This document shows positions 20,025 to 31,291 of a DNA stretch of 64,000 nt, one piece after another. Position 1 is the first letter of the stretch; each line of letters begins with the position of its first letter. The notes beneath the pieces are model-generated. The model made no database searches and had not been told where the DNA came from. It saw nothing but the letters and a program-made list of their open reading frames with translations. The DNA comes from Cristatella mucedo. Lineage: Eukaryota; Bryozoa; Phylactolaemata; Cristatellidae. The stretch is taken from NCBI GenBank assembly GCA_009760855.2, contig WPIO01000123.1:932001-996000 (forward strand). Direction: 5' to 3'. Both the position numbers and the translations under genes were made by a program.

Positions 20025-20345
20025 AATGATGTAATGTATCTCTGTCTGTAACTCCATAAAGCCATAAAGATTATGAGGGTTTTACGCAGGAGAGTTTTGT
20101 ATAGCCCGCTCACAGCCTAAGCGGCTTTCGGTACGCATTCGGTAGCCAACACACTTCGTCTCACGAAACAAAAAGAAAGTGGGAAGCAAAGCCGGGTCAA
20201 GGGAGGAGTTGAGGTAGTGAGTAGCATCAAGCAGCAGCTCAGGATCGCTGAAAAGGAAGAGCCATCGTCGGCAGCAAGAGACTAGTTGTTGCTGCGTAAT
20301 CATCGTGGGAACAAGCTCCATAGTCTTGGACCTGCAGAGCTAGAG
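20025..20345 (-). mobile_element. LINE A 3' end
   Basis: The reverse complement of the tail seen at 14750-15060: TGTATCTCTGTCTGTAACTC, GGAGAGTTTTGTATAG, AAAAAGAAAGTGGGAAGC and, at its 5' side, TTGGACCTGCAGAGCTAG, which matches the end of the LINE A coding part (SAGPRLWN). It is continuous where the 7.5-8.4 kb copy is split by LINE B. Confidence 0.7.
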
Positions 20346-21284
20346 CTACTGTAGCCAACGGTCTTTAAGCTGAGGAATAGAACAGTTAATTAATTGTCCA
20401 TACAGGACCCGAGGGCGCGAAGAGGCTGAAACTGGTGCGGCAGCTCAGCTAGGTAAGAAGCCAAGCCATGACAATCCAGACATCGTTGATACACTAGCTG
20501 CAAAGTAAGTGTTCAGCTGGCAGGGCGCTAGAGTGAGCGAATGTTGACTTTTGGTTCATCCATAGTGTGAAAATCCGAAAAGCTGCGTCAAGCAGCTCTA
20601 CGGATATGCTACATGGCCCATAATCCTAAAAAGCTGGGCTTGGCAACAAAGCCAAGACTGCAGTTCGCATACCAACGCTTATCTTCCAGGTGGACTGAGC
20701 TGTGGGACAAACAGCCATATGCCGTGTTAAGCATTATTCAACACGTAATAGCCCAGCTGGTAAACTGACCATAACCTGAGGAGGGAGATTATCTCCACTA
20801 AACCTGCCTGCACTGCTAAGACTAGCTCAAATGCAAGACGTCATGAGTAGCCGGTGTCTCCATTCGCTTAATTTAAGTAGGTCTGTCGCCATAGAAGCCG
20901 AATCTAAATGGCATGCGTTAAATTATCAAACAGTGTCATATTAAAATTTCGAATCAATTCGGACTCTTAACCAGTGAAGTCGCTCAGCCTAAATGGCACA
21001 AGTTAGCACGGGAGCATATATTAAGTAATACAGTCAAAGGGACTCAGGTTAAAGGTCTGGCTCTCACGTTGCTTTAACAGCTGCAGCCACAGGGAACGGA
21101 TTTAACATCCTTAGTCTAGCATTGGCTAGCGAAATATGCCATCCTGTCAAGTTTCCTAGCCGACATTGTTGGTATCAAGAAAATTAGAACGGCACTGACT
21201 AGATGGCCTTTACATGACGGCAGCAGCCCTCTAGACAGACCTAGCTAGAGGCTAGGTGGCACAGCCAAGCTCACAGTTTGTCCA
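20346..21284 (+). repeat. Diverged satellite monomer
   Basis: Modules include GCAAAGTAAGTGTTCAGCTG near 20500, CCTGCCTGCACTGCTAAGAC near 20805, and GGTCTGGCTCTCACG with ACAGCTGCAGCCACAGG near 21055-21095. The order agrees with the array monomers. No coding content. Confidence 0.55.
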
Positions 21285-21475
21285 ACTTTGAGTGCTTTTG
21301 CATGCTAACCCTGCATCCTGCCACTATTTGCATGCTGATCCTGTGCATGTCACATCTAATATTTATATGCCTGTTGTTATTGTGCAAGTAGCCAATAATG
21401 CTTCATTTCAAGCACATGTAAAGCGACCAGAAACAGTTTTCTAAAAGTGCTGTAGAACTGTATTAATATTATTAC
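21285..21475 (+). mobile_element. LINE B 3' tail
   Basis: TTTGCATGCTAACCC, CTGTGCATGTCACATCTAA and GCACATGTAAAGCGACCAGA match the LINE B untranslated end at 6370-6540, and the piece finishes with ATTAATATTATT. Only the last 190 bases of the element are present. Confidence 0.65.
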
Positions 21476-22076
21476 AGTGCTAGGCTAGGAGACTTGGCAT
21501 GCTAACTATTGAACCTGAAGTGCCTTCATCAACAGGTACTTGGATTTAAAAGTGATCTAAATAAGATAGAGGGCTAATTAGTTTTTAAGTCACTGCCACC
21601 TTAGCAAAAAAATCTTGGCTGTTTAATTTCCGTCTAAGCACAACCTTTTGCATAGAGTTGAGGTTAAAACGATATGTACCACTATACCACCTTCTCATAT
21701 ACATTGATAATCGAGACTGCTTTCTTCGACTGAAATGCAGTGCAGGACATACATTAACCGAACACAGGATGTTGTGCTGAGAGGCGTAAAACAGGCCACA
21801 CTAGTAATATTTGTTCCGAAGGTGGCAAAGTAAGTTTTCAGCTAGAGGGGCAATTGAGTCAGCCAAATGAGCTTTTGGTCTGCAATAGCTCAACTATCAG
21901 TCAGATTCTACCATCTGTGAGAAAATGCTGCCTGCCCCTAAATCCAGTTAGGCTGAGCTTAGAGGCACAGTTCGGATTGTGATTCTTTATGAGGTCCAAG
22001 ACGTTTAGAATGATGTAGCTACAGGAGGACCGGCATATACAAGAACAACGTTTACTCAGCCGGGTATTTCCAAGCA
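21476..22076 (+). repeat. Diverged satellite monomer fragment
   Basis: Traces are CAAAGTAAGTTTTCAGCTAG near 21828, CAGTTCGGATTGTGATTC near 21967 and ACTCAGCCGGGTATTTCC near 22054, in the array order. The left part is weakly matched. Confidence 0.45.
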
Positions 22077-23454
22077 CAATTGCATCGTACAGGTCGGACA
22101 CACATACGCAGAGCTGGCAATCGAACACGTCCCCAAGTGGTGAGCACAAATCGGTGTGCTGTTTTATCGCTGCCAATTACAATCGTCCGGTCGCAGAACC
22201 CGACAGGTGACGACATGGGCAAGCTACACAAGGGCAGACTAGCCCCAGAAAATGCCACTCCTTACACTGTATCGCTCCACCCGGTAACGCGACGAGACAT
22301 TCTTAGGCGGGTTGGGCTAGTTATTGACACAGACTTTTTCTGATGATTTTCACACTGCTATAGCTGTACCAGCTCACACCGTGTGCAAGGTGAAAGATTC
22401 AGGCAGAGGGTCGTTGAACGTGAGCATGGCACACTTACTTGTGCAGATGCCACTGAAGCCAACTATGTGGGTGGCTTTGGCTGTATGCAAGGATAGCACT
22501 AGCTAACGGTCTTCATCTCTTTGAATATCTTAGCTGCTCATTTATGATTGATCTCTGAACGTCGGTAATTGAATCAGACGTAGTGGTGGGCACAGCCTTT
22601 TAAATCTATGAGAATAGGCAGGTTAGCTGCTTACGGCAGCAGGTTAGCATGGTAACATGCAGGCAAGCCATGCCTCTTCCTCAGGCTGGCATGGGCTGTC
22701 TAGTATGGAGCCCCTACAATCCCGGATATGTAACTGGCTTGCATGCAAACAAGGATCCAGTAAGCATATGCTATTACTATTCTGAACTAGCTCAAGCCAA
22801 GTTTAAGCTGACTCAACCTGGTCGATGTAAAGATTGACAGTGCATACGGCCGAACCTAGCAGCCGATACAGTGCTGTAGTCGAGGTTCGGCTGCTGCTAG
22901 CTCGATCCGAAGTCCACCGGCGATTCACGGTATTCTCGTTTCAGCAATTTAAGCCGCTATTAGCCATTTCATTGCGAACATAGTAGCGTTTCAATCCCTA
23001 ATAAATCTCATAGTATGTGACCAAAACGTGTGAGCTGCAGTAAAGTCAAACTGATATATGATACAAATAAAATCGCACAAATCCCTAATAGAGGTAGACT
23101 TGGTAGCTATTGGCCATATATTACTGCCTCCACTGGCAAGTTGACTTTGAGAGACGTAAAAAAAAGAGATTTTTAGGATGGCTTGTGGGGTTTTCTAAAG
23201 GTTTGCATTTAGAAAGGAAAGTGTGACAATGATGACTCTTCGGTGGGTAACTAAGTCTACAAAATTAGGAGAGGCCAGTATAAATGACCTGTGGTTTGTA
23301 ACACACACTACATCCTGCACATGAGTGAATACGAATAAATTCTCCAAACAAGCAAAACCAGTTCAGCAGAGCGAAGGCAGAGCTATCCGGAGCTATTAGT
23401 ACTGAGTTGACACTCTTAGGATTCTAGGTCGTCTCTTTTGATGACTTTCTCTTG
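22077..23454. other. Unassigned DNA, first 430 bases coding-like
   Basis: 22080-22343 and 22324-22506 form two adjoining open frames in a GC-richer context. They have peptides such as LHKGRLAPENATPYTVSLHP and CKVKDSGRGSLNVSMAHLLV. I do not recognise a family. They could be decayed exons or retroelement sequence. The rest, to 23454, shows no repeat or domain apart from a short inverted repeat near 22849-22889. Confidence 0.3.
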
Positions 23455-23550
23455 CAGACCGTTCTTCAGTTTGTGTGCAGAAAGCTCAATCCTCAAAAGA
23501 TTTAGATACAGTGGAACTGCCATCCTGCAATATTACTAGATGCTGATGGG
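23455..23550. repeat. Dispersed repeat E, copy 3 (uninterrupted)
   Basis: CTTCAGTTTGTGTGCAGAAA, GCTCAATCCTCAAAAGATTT and AGATACAGTGG follow the same path as 1012-1180 across the point where LINE B sits in the 6.2-kb copy. It is shorter and more diverged than copy 1. Confidence 0.55.
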
Positions 23551-24540
23551 ATTTTGATGTACACAAAAACAAGATACGCTACAGTAGTTAGAGCTCGTGC
23601 AATAAGCTGGTTATTTTGTACAGTCACACCACGAGACGAAGCTGTAACAATCAATAATAATAGCTGCCACAATCTGGCTGCTGTAGCTAGGCATCATCTT
23701 AGTACTTGCTTATCAAAATTCACAGCTGGCTATTCAACCTAATACTGCTGAAACTTCGATAGTCAAAAAAAGCACACCATGATCTTGGTAGGCTTAAGAA
23801 AGTTTACAATACATAGAATGGATAGAATATGCATCGCCATCTTTATTACCATAAAGAAATAAAAACAATGCACCCGTGACACTGGACGGTTTTCTATTTC
23901 GCTCTCAAAGCGAAATTGACTTTCAGTAATACATCTGTTAGTCAAATTACTTCATTTGAGGAAACAAGAAGGAAGCACAGAGCATAGCTAAGGCATGAGA
24001 GCTGTTAGTAAGGCGGTCATCGTGTGTTCAGATTTGTAAGCGATCTAACTAAGCTAGTGGGGTAAGTTTTTCGATCGTCAGAAGTACGATATCGAATACA
24101 AATAATAATATAATGAATTTAGCATTCTAGCAGTGCTCGATCTCTCTTCCTAGGCACTTTACATTTGCATCAGCTTCTAGCGCTCTCGGCAAGATCATGT
24201 CACACGATTTGATTGCCTGCTTTAAAGTGAAACAGCTAGGGCCAAGAGACGTTCGGCAGGTCTGCTGTGAAACTGCTGAAGCTAAAGTACCAGTAGCCTC
24301 TCAAATGCCGTGCTGAGCTTGGTGCCGTTGTGCCATCTCGGCTGATCAACGTGCAGTCTCCTACTTTCAGTTACATATTATTCAAGAATTCCGGCTTGCT
24401 TAGACAGGATACTATATCTAAATAGGTCCTTGCGTTTGAGACATGCCATCTCCAATTTTAGAGCACACTGTTTACTGGTCTAGCTGCCCTAGCAAACAGG
24501 CCCTTAATTTTGAAGAACTTCTGCTGCTATTAGGAGGGGC
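23551..24540. other. Mostly unassigned DNA with a LINE B tail scrap
   Basis: Only 24105-24175 is recognisable: AATAATAATATAATGAAT followed by CTCTTCCTAGGCACTTTACA, the minus-strand LINE B tail. No domain or RNA gene was noticed elsewhere in this stretch. Confidence 0.4.
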
Positions 24541-26260
24541 ATATGAGCAACTACATGCAATTGCAATTATGCATGCAGCAGGGTATTTCTCCAGATGGGC
24601 AAGCATACCGTTATAAAAGTAGGGAAATTCCTCCAATTACTGTGAGCCTACACTGTGAAGACTGGCTCAGAACCAGTACAAAGTGAGAATCTAGAGTTTC
24701 TATCTTTTATCGAAGTACTTATATCTCTTCTAGGTCCGGAATCTTAATGGTATTCACATACAATTTTTAAAATTTATCCATTACCACTGAAGTCAAACGG
24801 TGTAGTAGGCATAAGCTATTATGGCAGCAACCTTTTTGTTGGCAGTGTAGTAGATATCAACTGGCTAGTTTATATCAGTAGTAGATACAAACTGGCTTGG
24901 GTCAAAGGTCTGGCTCACATGCTGCTTTAGCAGCTGCAGCCACAGTAAACCAATTGAACTGTGCTTGCCTTTTGTGTGGCCATCAAAATATTTTGTACTG
25001 TCAAGTTGCTTACTTTACATCCTTGCTTTGAAGAAAGCAACAACGCCTCTGCCTGTCTTTTAGATCTACATTACGAAAGGTTTGTCTCACCTATTGTTCT
25101 AGCAGATGCAGCCACAGTCAACAAACTCAACTGGCTAATACTTGTTTAAGTAATTGAAATATACTTAACAGTCAAGTTGCACAGCTTACCTCTTTGCTTT
25201 GAACGCAGCATGACCCATACTGTCAGGATGGCCTATAGATTCAGTAGCATATAGTCCTGACCAAGGATGAGGCTAATAAGCACGATCGAGTTTTAGGTCT
25301 CGTGGCTCCCAACACAGAGTATTTAACAATAAGCTAACTGGGACAATTCAGACATTTGTCGGCCTACATGACTCCTGCATTGGCACCTCTACTTTCCAGC
25401 AAGCCTATAGCTAGACTCAAAGACAGGGCTGGCTAATTAGATATGCAGCTCAGCATCTATCATACACTTGGTTGTTTACTTATGTAAACACAAAAAATGG
25501 AATACAAGCTACCAAAGCACAAGATCCTGGGCTTAAAACCTGAGTGGTCTAAACGGTTCAGTATAAGGCAGTGCACAATGAAAGTGGCTAAAAAGACTTG
25601 TTACAAGAATCTGCTTCAACGTGGTCCTAATCAGGACGAGTTGCTAGTATGGATATATCAAGAAGGGCACACTGTTAGCGAATACAGGACGTTATGATCG
25701 GAGGCTAACGATTAAAAGACAATTTATGTGCATAGCAAGAGCTTAATCTCTATTCAGGTTCACGTGTGTCTCAGTGCTCGAAATCACGACGTCGTACAGA
25801 CCTTGGTCCGGGCGATCACCATAACCAACAGGCCAAACCAGCACGGCATTACTGGCAATAGCTGTGTCCTATTGGGTGCAAAGTAAGAGTTCGGCTGGAA
25901 GGGCATAGGTGAGAGGGAACTTACCATTTCCAGCAACCATAGTTATTCGATCAAACAAGCTGTGTCGAGAGACTACCAAGGTATACACCTTCACGATAAA
26001 CAGTTAAGCTAGGCAGCAGAGCTTCAAATGTGACTGCCTAAGTGGACACCTGGCTTTTATGGGGAGTTAGCTGCAGAGCATGGCCATAAATGGCTACAAG
26101 CTTGACTCAGTCGGGTATTCCCCATACTGGCAAACAACGGGTGACGAATGAGAGGGGAAATTCCCTTCACTAAAGCTGCCTGCACTGCTAGGAGCAGCTC
26201 AGATGCAGTACTAAGTGAGAATTCGGTTTGTCCAATAGTATAGTAGTTCTACCATAAACT
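24541..26260 (+). repeat. Best-preserved diverged satellite monomer outside the array
   Basis: Modules appear in full order: GGCAGCAACCTTTTTGTTGG near 24820, CACATGCTGCTTTAGCAGCT near 24917, a second GCAGATGCAGCCACAGTC near 25100, TACTTTCCAGCAAGCC near 25389, AATACAAGCTACCAAAGCAC near 25500, TGGTCCTAATCAGGACGAG near 25622, and GCTGCCTGCACTGCTAGGAG near 26185. All have counterparts in the array unit (27.1-27.8 and 30.4-31.3 kb). This stretch is the natural reference for the ancestral monomer. Confidence 0.7.
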
Positions 26261-26654
26261 AATATAACTGTTGAGATCGTGACGTAAGAGTGCTGGCTGG
26301 CAGGCTGTAACAGTGTCGAGCCTAAATATAGTCGTCTGCTGTTACTATGGTCGAGGGCCCCCTCTTGACATTGACTAGATACTTAAAGGCCAGTGCTCAA
26401 GCTATGTGCTTGCTACAACTCTAGCCAGTCGGAGCTCAGCGTTCTTGAGCCACTGACGACAAAAAGTTAAGGTTACCACTAACGGTTGCCCTTATGTTGA
26501 GTGCGCTTGTGTTGAGTGCTCAGAGTTGTTCGATCTTTTGCTAGATGCATATGATCCCACTTCACAATAATGAGTAGCAGCAGATGGTAATCAAGACAGT
26601 CAGAGGTGCATCACCATTCCTACCGGCAGCGAACCAGTACTAAGCACTCAACAA
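26261..26654. other. Unassigned DNA
   Basis: No repeat module or domain was recognised between the satellite monomer and the LINE A tail that borders the array. Confidence 0.35.
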
Positions 26655-26936
26655 CGTTTTAATGTAGTGGAATGTATCTCCGTTTTTAACTCCACAAAGG
26701 CACATAGACTATGTAGATATTGTGTACGAGCGCTTTATATAGCTCGCTCACAGCTTAACCAGCCTTCGGTATGCATTCGGCAGCCAACAGACTTTATCTC
26801 ATGCAACAAAGAGAAAGTGGTAACCATAGCAAAGTCAGGAAAGCAGTTGAAGTAATTACTAGCACGGAAGTAGTACCTCAGGAGGGCTGGAAAGAGTGTT
26901 CCATAGTCGGAAGCAGGAAAGTAGTTGTTGTGTTCG
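26655..26936 (-). mobile_element. LINE A 3' end at the left edge of the array
   Basis: GGAATGTATCTCCG, CAGCTTAACCAGCCTTCGGT and CAAAGAGAAAGTGGTAACC match the LINE A tail. Its right edge abuts the first base of the array (26937) without unit sequence between, so the array boundary coincides with this LINE fragment. Confidence 0.65.
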
Positions 26937-28107
26937 AATATGGGATACAATCTAACAAGCCACAAGATCCCAGGCTAACAACCCAAGTGAATCGATGGTT
27001 TTGGGACATGGCACTGTACAATGACGAGACTAAAAAGACTTCAGTTGCAATACAACTCCAGCATCACGGTCCTAATCAAGACTATTTACTCGTACTGATG
27101 TATCGTGCATGACATACACTGACCGAATGCAGGACGTTGGGCTCACATGCTCAAGCCTGCATTGCAATACGGCAATACAGTGCCAGGCTGGGTGCAAAGT
27201 AAGCATTCGGCTAACGGGTATTAGCGAGAACTAACGTAACCTTAATTCCAGACAAACTGACCTAATAACATAAGATGTGTGGAGCTGCCGTGAGGAAATG
27301 ATGCCCGCCCCTTCATCATACATAGTGGAGCTTGGCAGCAGTGCTGAGATTGTGATTGGCTATGTGGACACTTGGAGGCAACAACTGACCATATAAGGCA
27401 GTAACCATCAATCAGTCGGGTATTCCCCTTGCTGGCAAACACACAGTTATAGGACAAGGACAGAGGAGGGAAATTCCCTGCAGAAAAGCTGCCAACACTG
27501 TTAGGAGCAGCTCAGATGCAGTACCACATGTTTGGTGGTATGTCCATTCACTAATTTGAGGAAGTTCCACCCCTGCTGTGTGACCCAAATCTAAAAGGAC
27601 ACGGAACATAATCTAGCAATTGCGGAAAAAAAAATGCTAAAACTATCCATTGGATTCAATGGAAACGTTTTTTCGGCCGAATTGGCATAGGCTGGTATGG
27701 CAGTAGCACTTTTGTTTGAGGAGTCATAGATATCGTTGACATTTGTCGAGCAAAAGGTACTGCTCACGTGTTGCTTATGCAGCTTCAGCCTGAAAGAAGA
27801 CATAAAGTCTCATTATTGGTTAGGCCAGCTAAATATGCCCCAAAGTTCAAGAAGCGTAGCTCACATGTTTTCTATTCAATAAAGCAAGCAAGACACCGTC
27901 TGAGTGGTCTTCAGATTAAGCTGCCATTCAGGCAGATCTATCTCCAGGCTAGGCAAAATGGCGAGGATTAAATTTAATTTTCGCATATCCCAAAGCTGGG
28001 CATTTTATTCTATAACGGCGTCGGCCAGCCGATTCTCTAGATTGTAGATGCCAGTCGGTTCAATTAGTGTGATTTTAAGAAAGTAATGTTTACCCACTCT
28101 TGAATTA

Positions 28108-30085
28108 TTGGCATGCACTATGCTGACAGAGGTTTTTCTGAAAACGGATGCAAGCTACTTCTGGAATATGCTGCTATTGTCAGCGATCACAATGTCCACG
28201 ATTTTGATTCACTATGCTGACATGTTTGGCGACTCGTTACTTTGTAGATGCACACTGCAGTGTGAGCGTGCCAGCTCGACGGAGAGGGCACCAGCCCACA
28301 GGGTCTACTCCCTCGGCACATCAACCTATCTGCCACTCTCATCTGCAAGTGCAGCATCGGACTGACCTTGGAGCAGTGTAGGCTTCGCCCCCTTCCTCAG
28401 TGCCATGAGGTCACCACACCAGCCGACACAGAGTCAGACCTATCGAGGCACTCCAGAGCAGCTGGGGCACCCCATTCGCACCTCACCGACCAAGACACAC
28501 CTCGGATGTGCGCAGACGCCTTGTTGCAGAGGCTGTCTCAGTCAAACCGGGCCCGAGCCATACAGGGCATCCTAAAGCCGGCAGCAAAACAACCTATCGG
28601 GGTGACCTGGAGGCTTACTGTGCATTCTGGGCGATGGGCTGCAACGACATGTATGACGAGGTTGATGCACTGCTTTACCGCCTGCTTAGGAGGACAGACC
28701 AAGATGATGGCCAACTCCTGCGATTGTTCTCGGACGGTGAGCTGAACGAAAGCCTGGGTCGAGCACACGGCACGTCACTGGGGTCGGACCACCTCGAATG
28801 CAGGCACATCACCTTGCTCAACCCAGGCTGCAGCCTGATGGCCGCTGTCTTTAGCCCGAGCCTGCTCATTCGAGAGGCTCCTCAGTCGTGACCGGTAGCA
28901 TCGACCATTCTAAGACACAAGCGTGTAGAAGCCATGCTTCCTGTGAACTTGAGACCCATCATGCTCCTGCCGATGCTATACAAACTCATGCTGGGGGCCC
29001 TTTGGCTGCTAGACTTTTCGAAAATATACGAGCTGGTGGATGGCGGTGTGAGCAGCAGAAGCACTTTTTGCCAAGTGTCCAGGTCTGCCTCGAGCAGTGC
29101 TTCTTATAATATAACTAATAATAATAATAATAATAATATTAACAGTAACAATAATACATTTGATAAAGCACCCTCAGAGAACTCAATCTCTTTCTAGGCG
29201 CTTTACATTTGTGTAATGCAAGCACGATCTAATGATTGGTGTAAGCCAGCTCACTATACAACAAGAATGACTTGGCTTGGGATGACATGCACAGGGTCAG
29301 CGTGCAAGTGTGGTTAGTGGCAGCATGCACGGCGTCGGAGCGCATTAGCACATGCTGCGCCACAGGCGGGGGTATGCATTCTCTATTGCGATGTCAACAC
29401 ACATAAAAGACGGATCGCAGGAGCTCACGAAATGCTGGGATAGATAGGTGTGTTTTTTCGTGATCGACGCAGCCGTTAGCACTACCATCGACAAACGGTC
29501 ATGCGACAGCCTCTCCCTATATGCCTGGACCTACAGAATGCATTTGGAAGCATCCTGCACTCCCACTCATGCAGGCCCTGCTCAGCATCACGGTGAGCCT
29601 CGTCTTTTGTAGGTTTTTGGAGTGCCTATACACAGGTGCATCGGTGGTGCTGCACGTGAGCGACCAAGACCTCACGCTGTTTTATGCACAGCAGGTGATC
29701 CTCTGTTGCTATCTATTCTGTTTGAAGTGGCCATGGAGGCGATCGTGACATCAATCCTGGCATGCGAGGCTTCAGGCTTCCAGATGCATGACTTGAGAAG
29801 ATCGCATCTCAGCAGTAGAGGAGGCCACCAACATTATTGGCCTAAACACTGGCCAACTTCAGCCCCTAGAAATGCCGCCACATCGGCCAGCTTCGCAAGC
29901 ACTGCACGAAGGTAGGAGGCACCTGCATCACGTGACATTCGCAGCCTGCCCGAAGAGAAACAGCATGCTGACACTCTTGAGATACATCCATGCGCTGCAC
30001 ACGGCTCCCCTTGAAGAAGCTCGCCGCCTTGCAGACGTTCTTAATACCCAGACTCCAGTACCTATGCTATTGGGAGCTATCACAG
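28108..30085 (+). pseudogene. R2-superclade-like reverse transcriptase remnant, unit 1
   Basis: The pieces lie in several frames. NLRPIMLLPMLYKLMLGAL (28940-29000) and KHFLPSVQVCLEQCFL (29060-29109) match the finger region before motif A. CLDLQNAFGSI (29522-29554) is RT motif A with its Asp, and GDPLLLSILFEVAMEAIV (29694-29747) is motif B. Motif C was not seen. The upstream open frame (28508-28891, with GDLEAYCAFWAMGCNDMYDE) is unassigned but probably part of the same element. The LINE B tail splits the finger region from motif A. NAFGS and GDPL..LF..AME are typical of R2/NeSL-like elements. It is dead. Confidence 0.65.
29111..29459 (-). mobile_element. LINE B 3' tail nested in the R2-like remnant (unit 1)
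   Basis: An AATAATAAT tract, then CATTTGATAAAGCACCCTCA and CTCTTTCTAGGCGCTTTACA, then the LINE B untranslated region. The triplet tract length varies among units. Equivalent positions are about 33464-33813, 37821-38169, 42185-42536, 46544-46895, 50933-51284, 55298-55647 and 59654-60002. Confidence 0.7.
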
Positions 30086-30564
30086 GGAACATTGCGGCAG
30101 TCATAACCTGGCTGCTCTACCAAGCCACCAGTTCATTCGGTATGCGCTCATCAAATATCGCAGCTAAAAAATCAAACTGGTCAAGAAAAAATTTCCAATG
30201 TCTGAAGGAAACCTAGTCTGTTGGCGAGGTAATCAGTAAAAAAAACATCTCATTTATTCACAATCGTAAATGCATGGATCCAATGCCTTGGTTTATCGTT
30301 GCTGTTTCACTAGCTGCTCTCAGTTATTCTCCGGTGGCCAAGCTTCTTGTTCCTATCGCAGCTTAAACATGAAAAGTATCTATCATACATGATGCCCGCC
30401 AGTGTCTGGGCAAATACTGACCATATTAGGCAGTAACCATTATTCAGTCGGCAATTTCTCTGGCTGGCAAACACACAGTTGTCTGATCAGGACTAAGGAG
30501 AGACCTCCCCTCCATTAAAGCTGCCTGCACTGCTAGGAGCAGCTCAGATGTCGTGCCACATGTT

Positions 30565-30745
30565 AGGAGAGCCGTGATAGCACATTGGGTAAGGCTGTTG
30601 CTTTTAACGACTTCGGGGCCGAGTACATGAGTTTGAATGCTGTGCTTTGCGATTCTTCACTGCTGCTGCAATCACTTGTTATAGCAGTACAGGCACTTCT
30701 GTCGCTATACAAAATAGCCTGTTAAATCAACTAGTATTTTTAGTA
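30565..30745 (+). mobile_element. tRNA-derived SINE in satellite monomer b (unit 1)
   Basis: The head has a box-A-like CATTGGGTAAGGCTGTTGC and a box-B-like GAGTTTGAATGC, the internal RNA polymerase III promoter arrangement of tRNA-derived SINEs. The body CTTCTGTCGCTATACAAAAT and end GCCTGTTAAATC match 61020-61060. Monomer a has the same flanks joined directly at about 27532, giving the empty site. Equivalent SINE heads start at 34927, 39284, 43652, 48013, 52399 and 56761. Confidence 0.65.
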
Positions 30746-31291
30746 GGTGGTGTGCCCATTCACTTGATTGAACTAGTTCTACCCGCTATATGACCCTATA
30801 TAAAAGGACATGCCCAAGTCATCAATCCATTGAAGAATTTTCTTAACACCTTTTGTAGTCTTACCGGCGAAGCCCATTGACTGAATTGGCATGCAGCATC
30901 AGCCACAATAAGCAAATTCAACTGCCCTACCCTTGTTTAGGCAATCAAAGTAGGCCTCACTCTTAAACTGCCATGCTTACCCCTTCGCTTTTAAGAAAGC
31001 ACGAACGATGCTGTCTGGATGGCATTTAGATTCGGTAGCCGCGTGGACAAATCATCAGGCTAAGTAGCAAGACCGAGCTTCAAATCTTGTGTCATCTAAC
31101 ATAGGGCATTTTACAGCAAACCAACTTGGAATAGCCGATTATCCCACCAGTAGTTGGCCCAACCGTTTCCTGCCTACACACATGTACTTTCCAGCAAGCC
31201 CTGGGCTAGACTGAAAGACATAGCCGGCTACTTAGTGATCCTGCCCTGTGGCCATCACCATATACTCGGATTTGCACTGATCTCAATAAGC

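Larger units (their letters stand above)
26937..31291 (+). repeat. Array unit 1
   Basis: Layout: satellite monomer a 26937-28060; R2-like remnant 28108-30085 with LINE B tail 29111-29459; segment shared with 1676-2000 at 30086-30400; satellite monomer b 30400-31291 with SINE 30565-30745. The first 370 bases differ from all other units (for example GTGAATCGATGG against GTGGTTTGATGG), as expected at an array edge. The rest matches the other units closely. Confidence 0.9.

Noticed and set aside
22324-22506. Filamin-type repeat
   Set aside because: The KVKDSGRGSLNVS segment looks faintly similar, but the rest of the repeat pattern does not follow.
28368-28891. Recurrent open frames of 125 and 127 codons in every unit as host genes
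   Set aside because: They recur only because the unit is copied. They overlap each other in two frames, sit upstream of recognisable reverse transcriptase motifs and show no independent domain. Near-identity of units gives no information about selection.
30790-30812. CTATATAAAAGG as a promoter TATA box in each unit
   Set aside because: It lies in non-coding satellite sequence with no transcript start or downstream gene evident. An AT-rich chance match is likelier.
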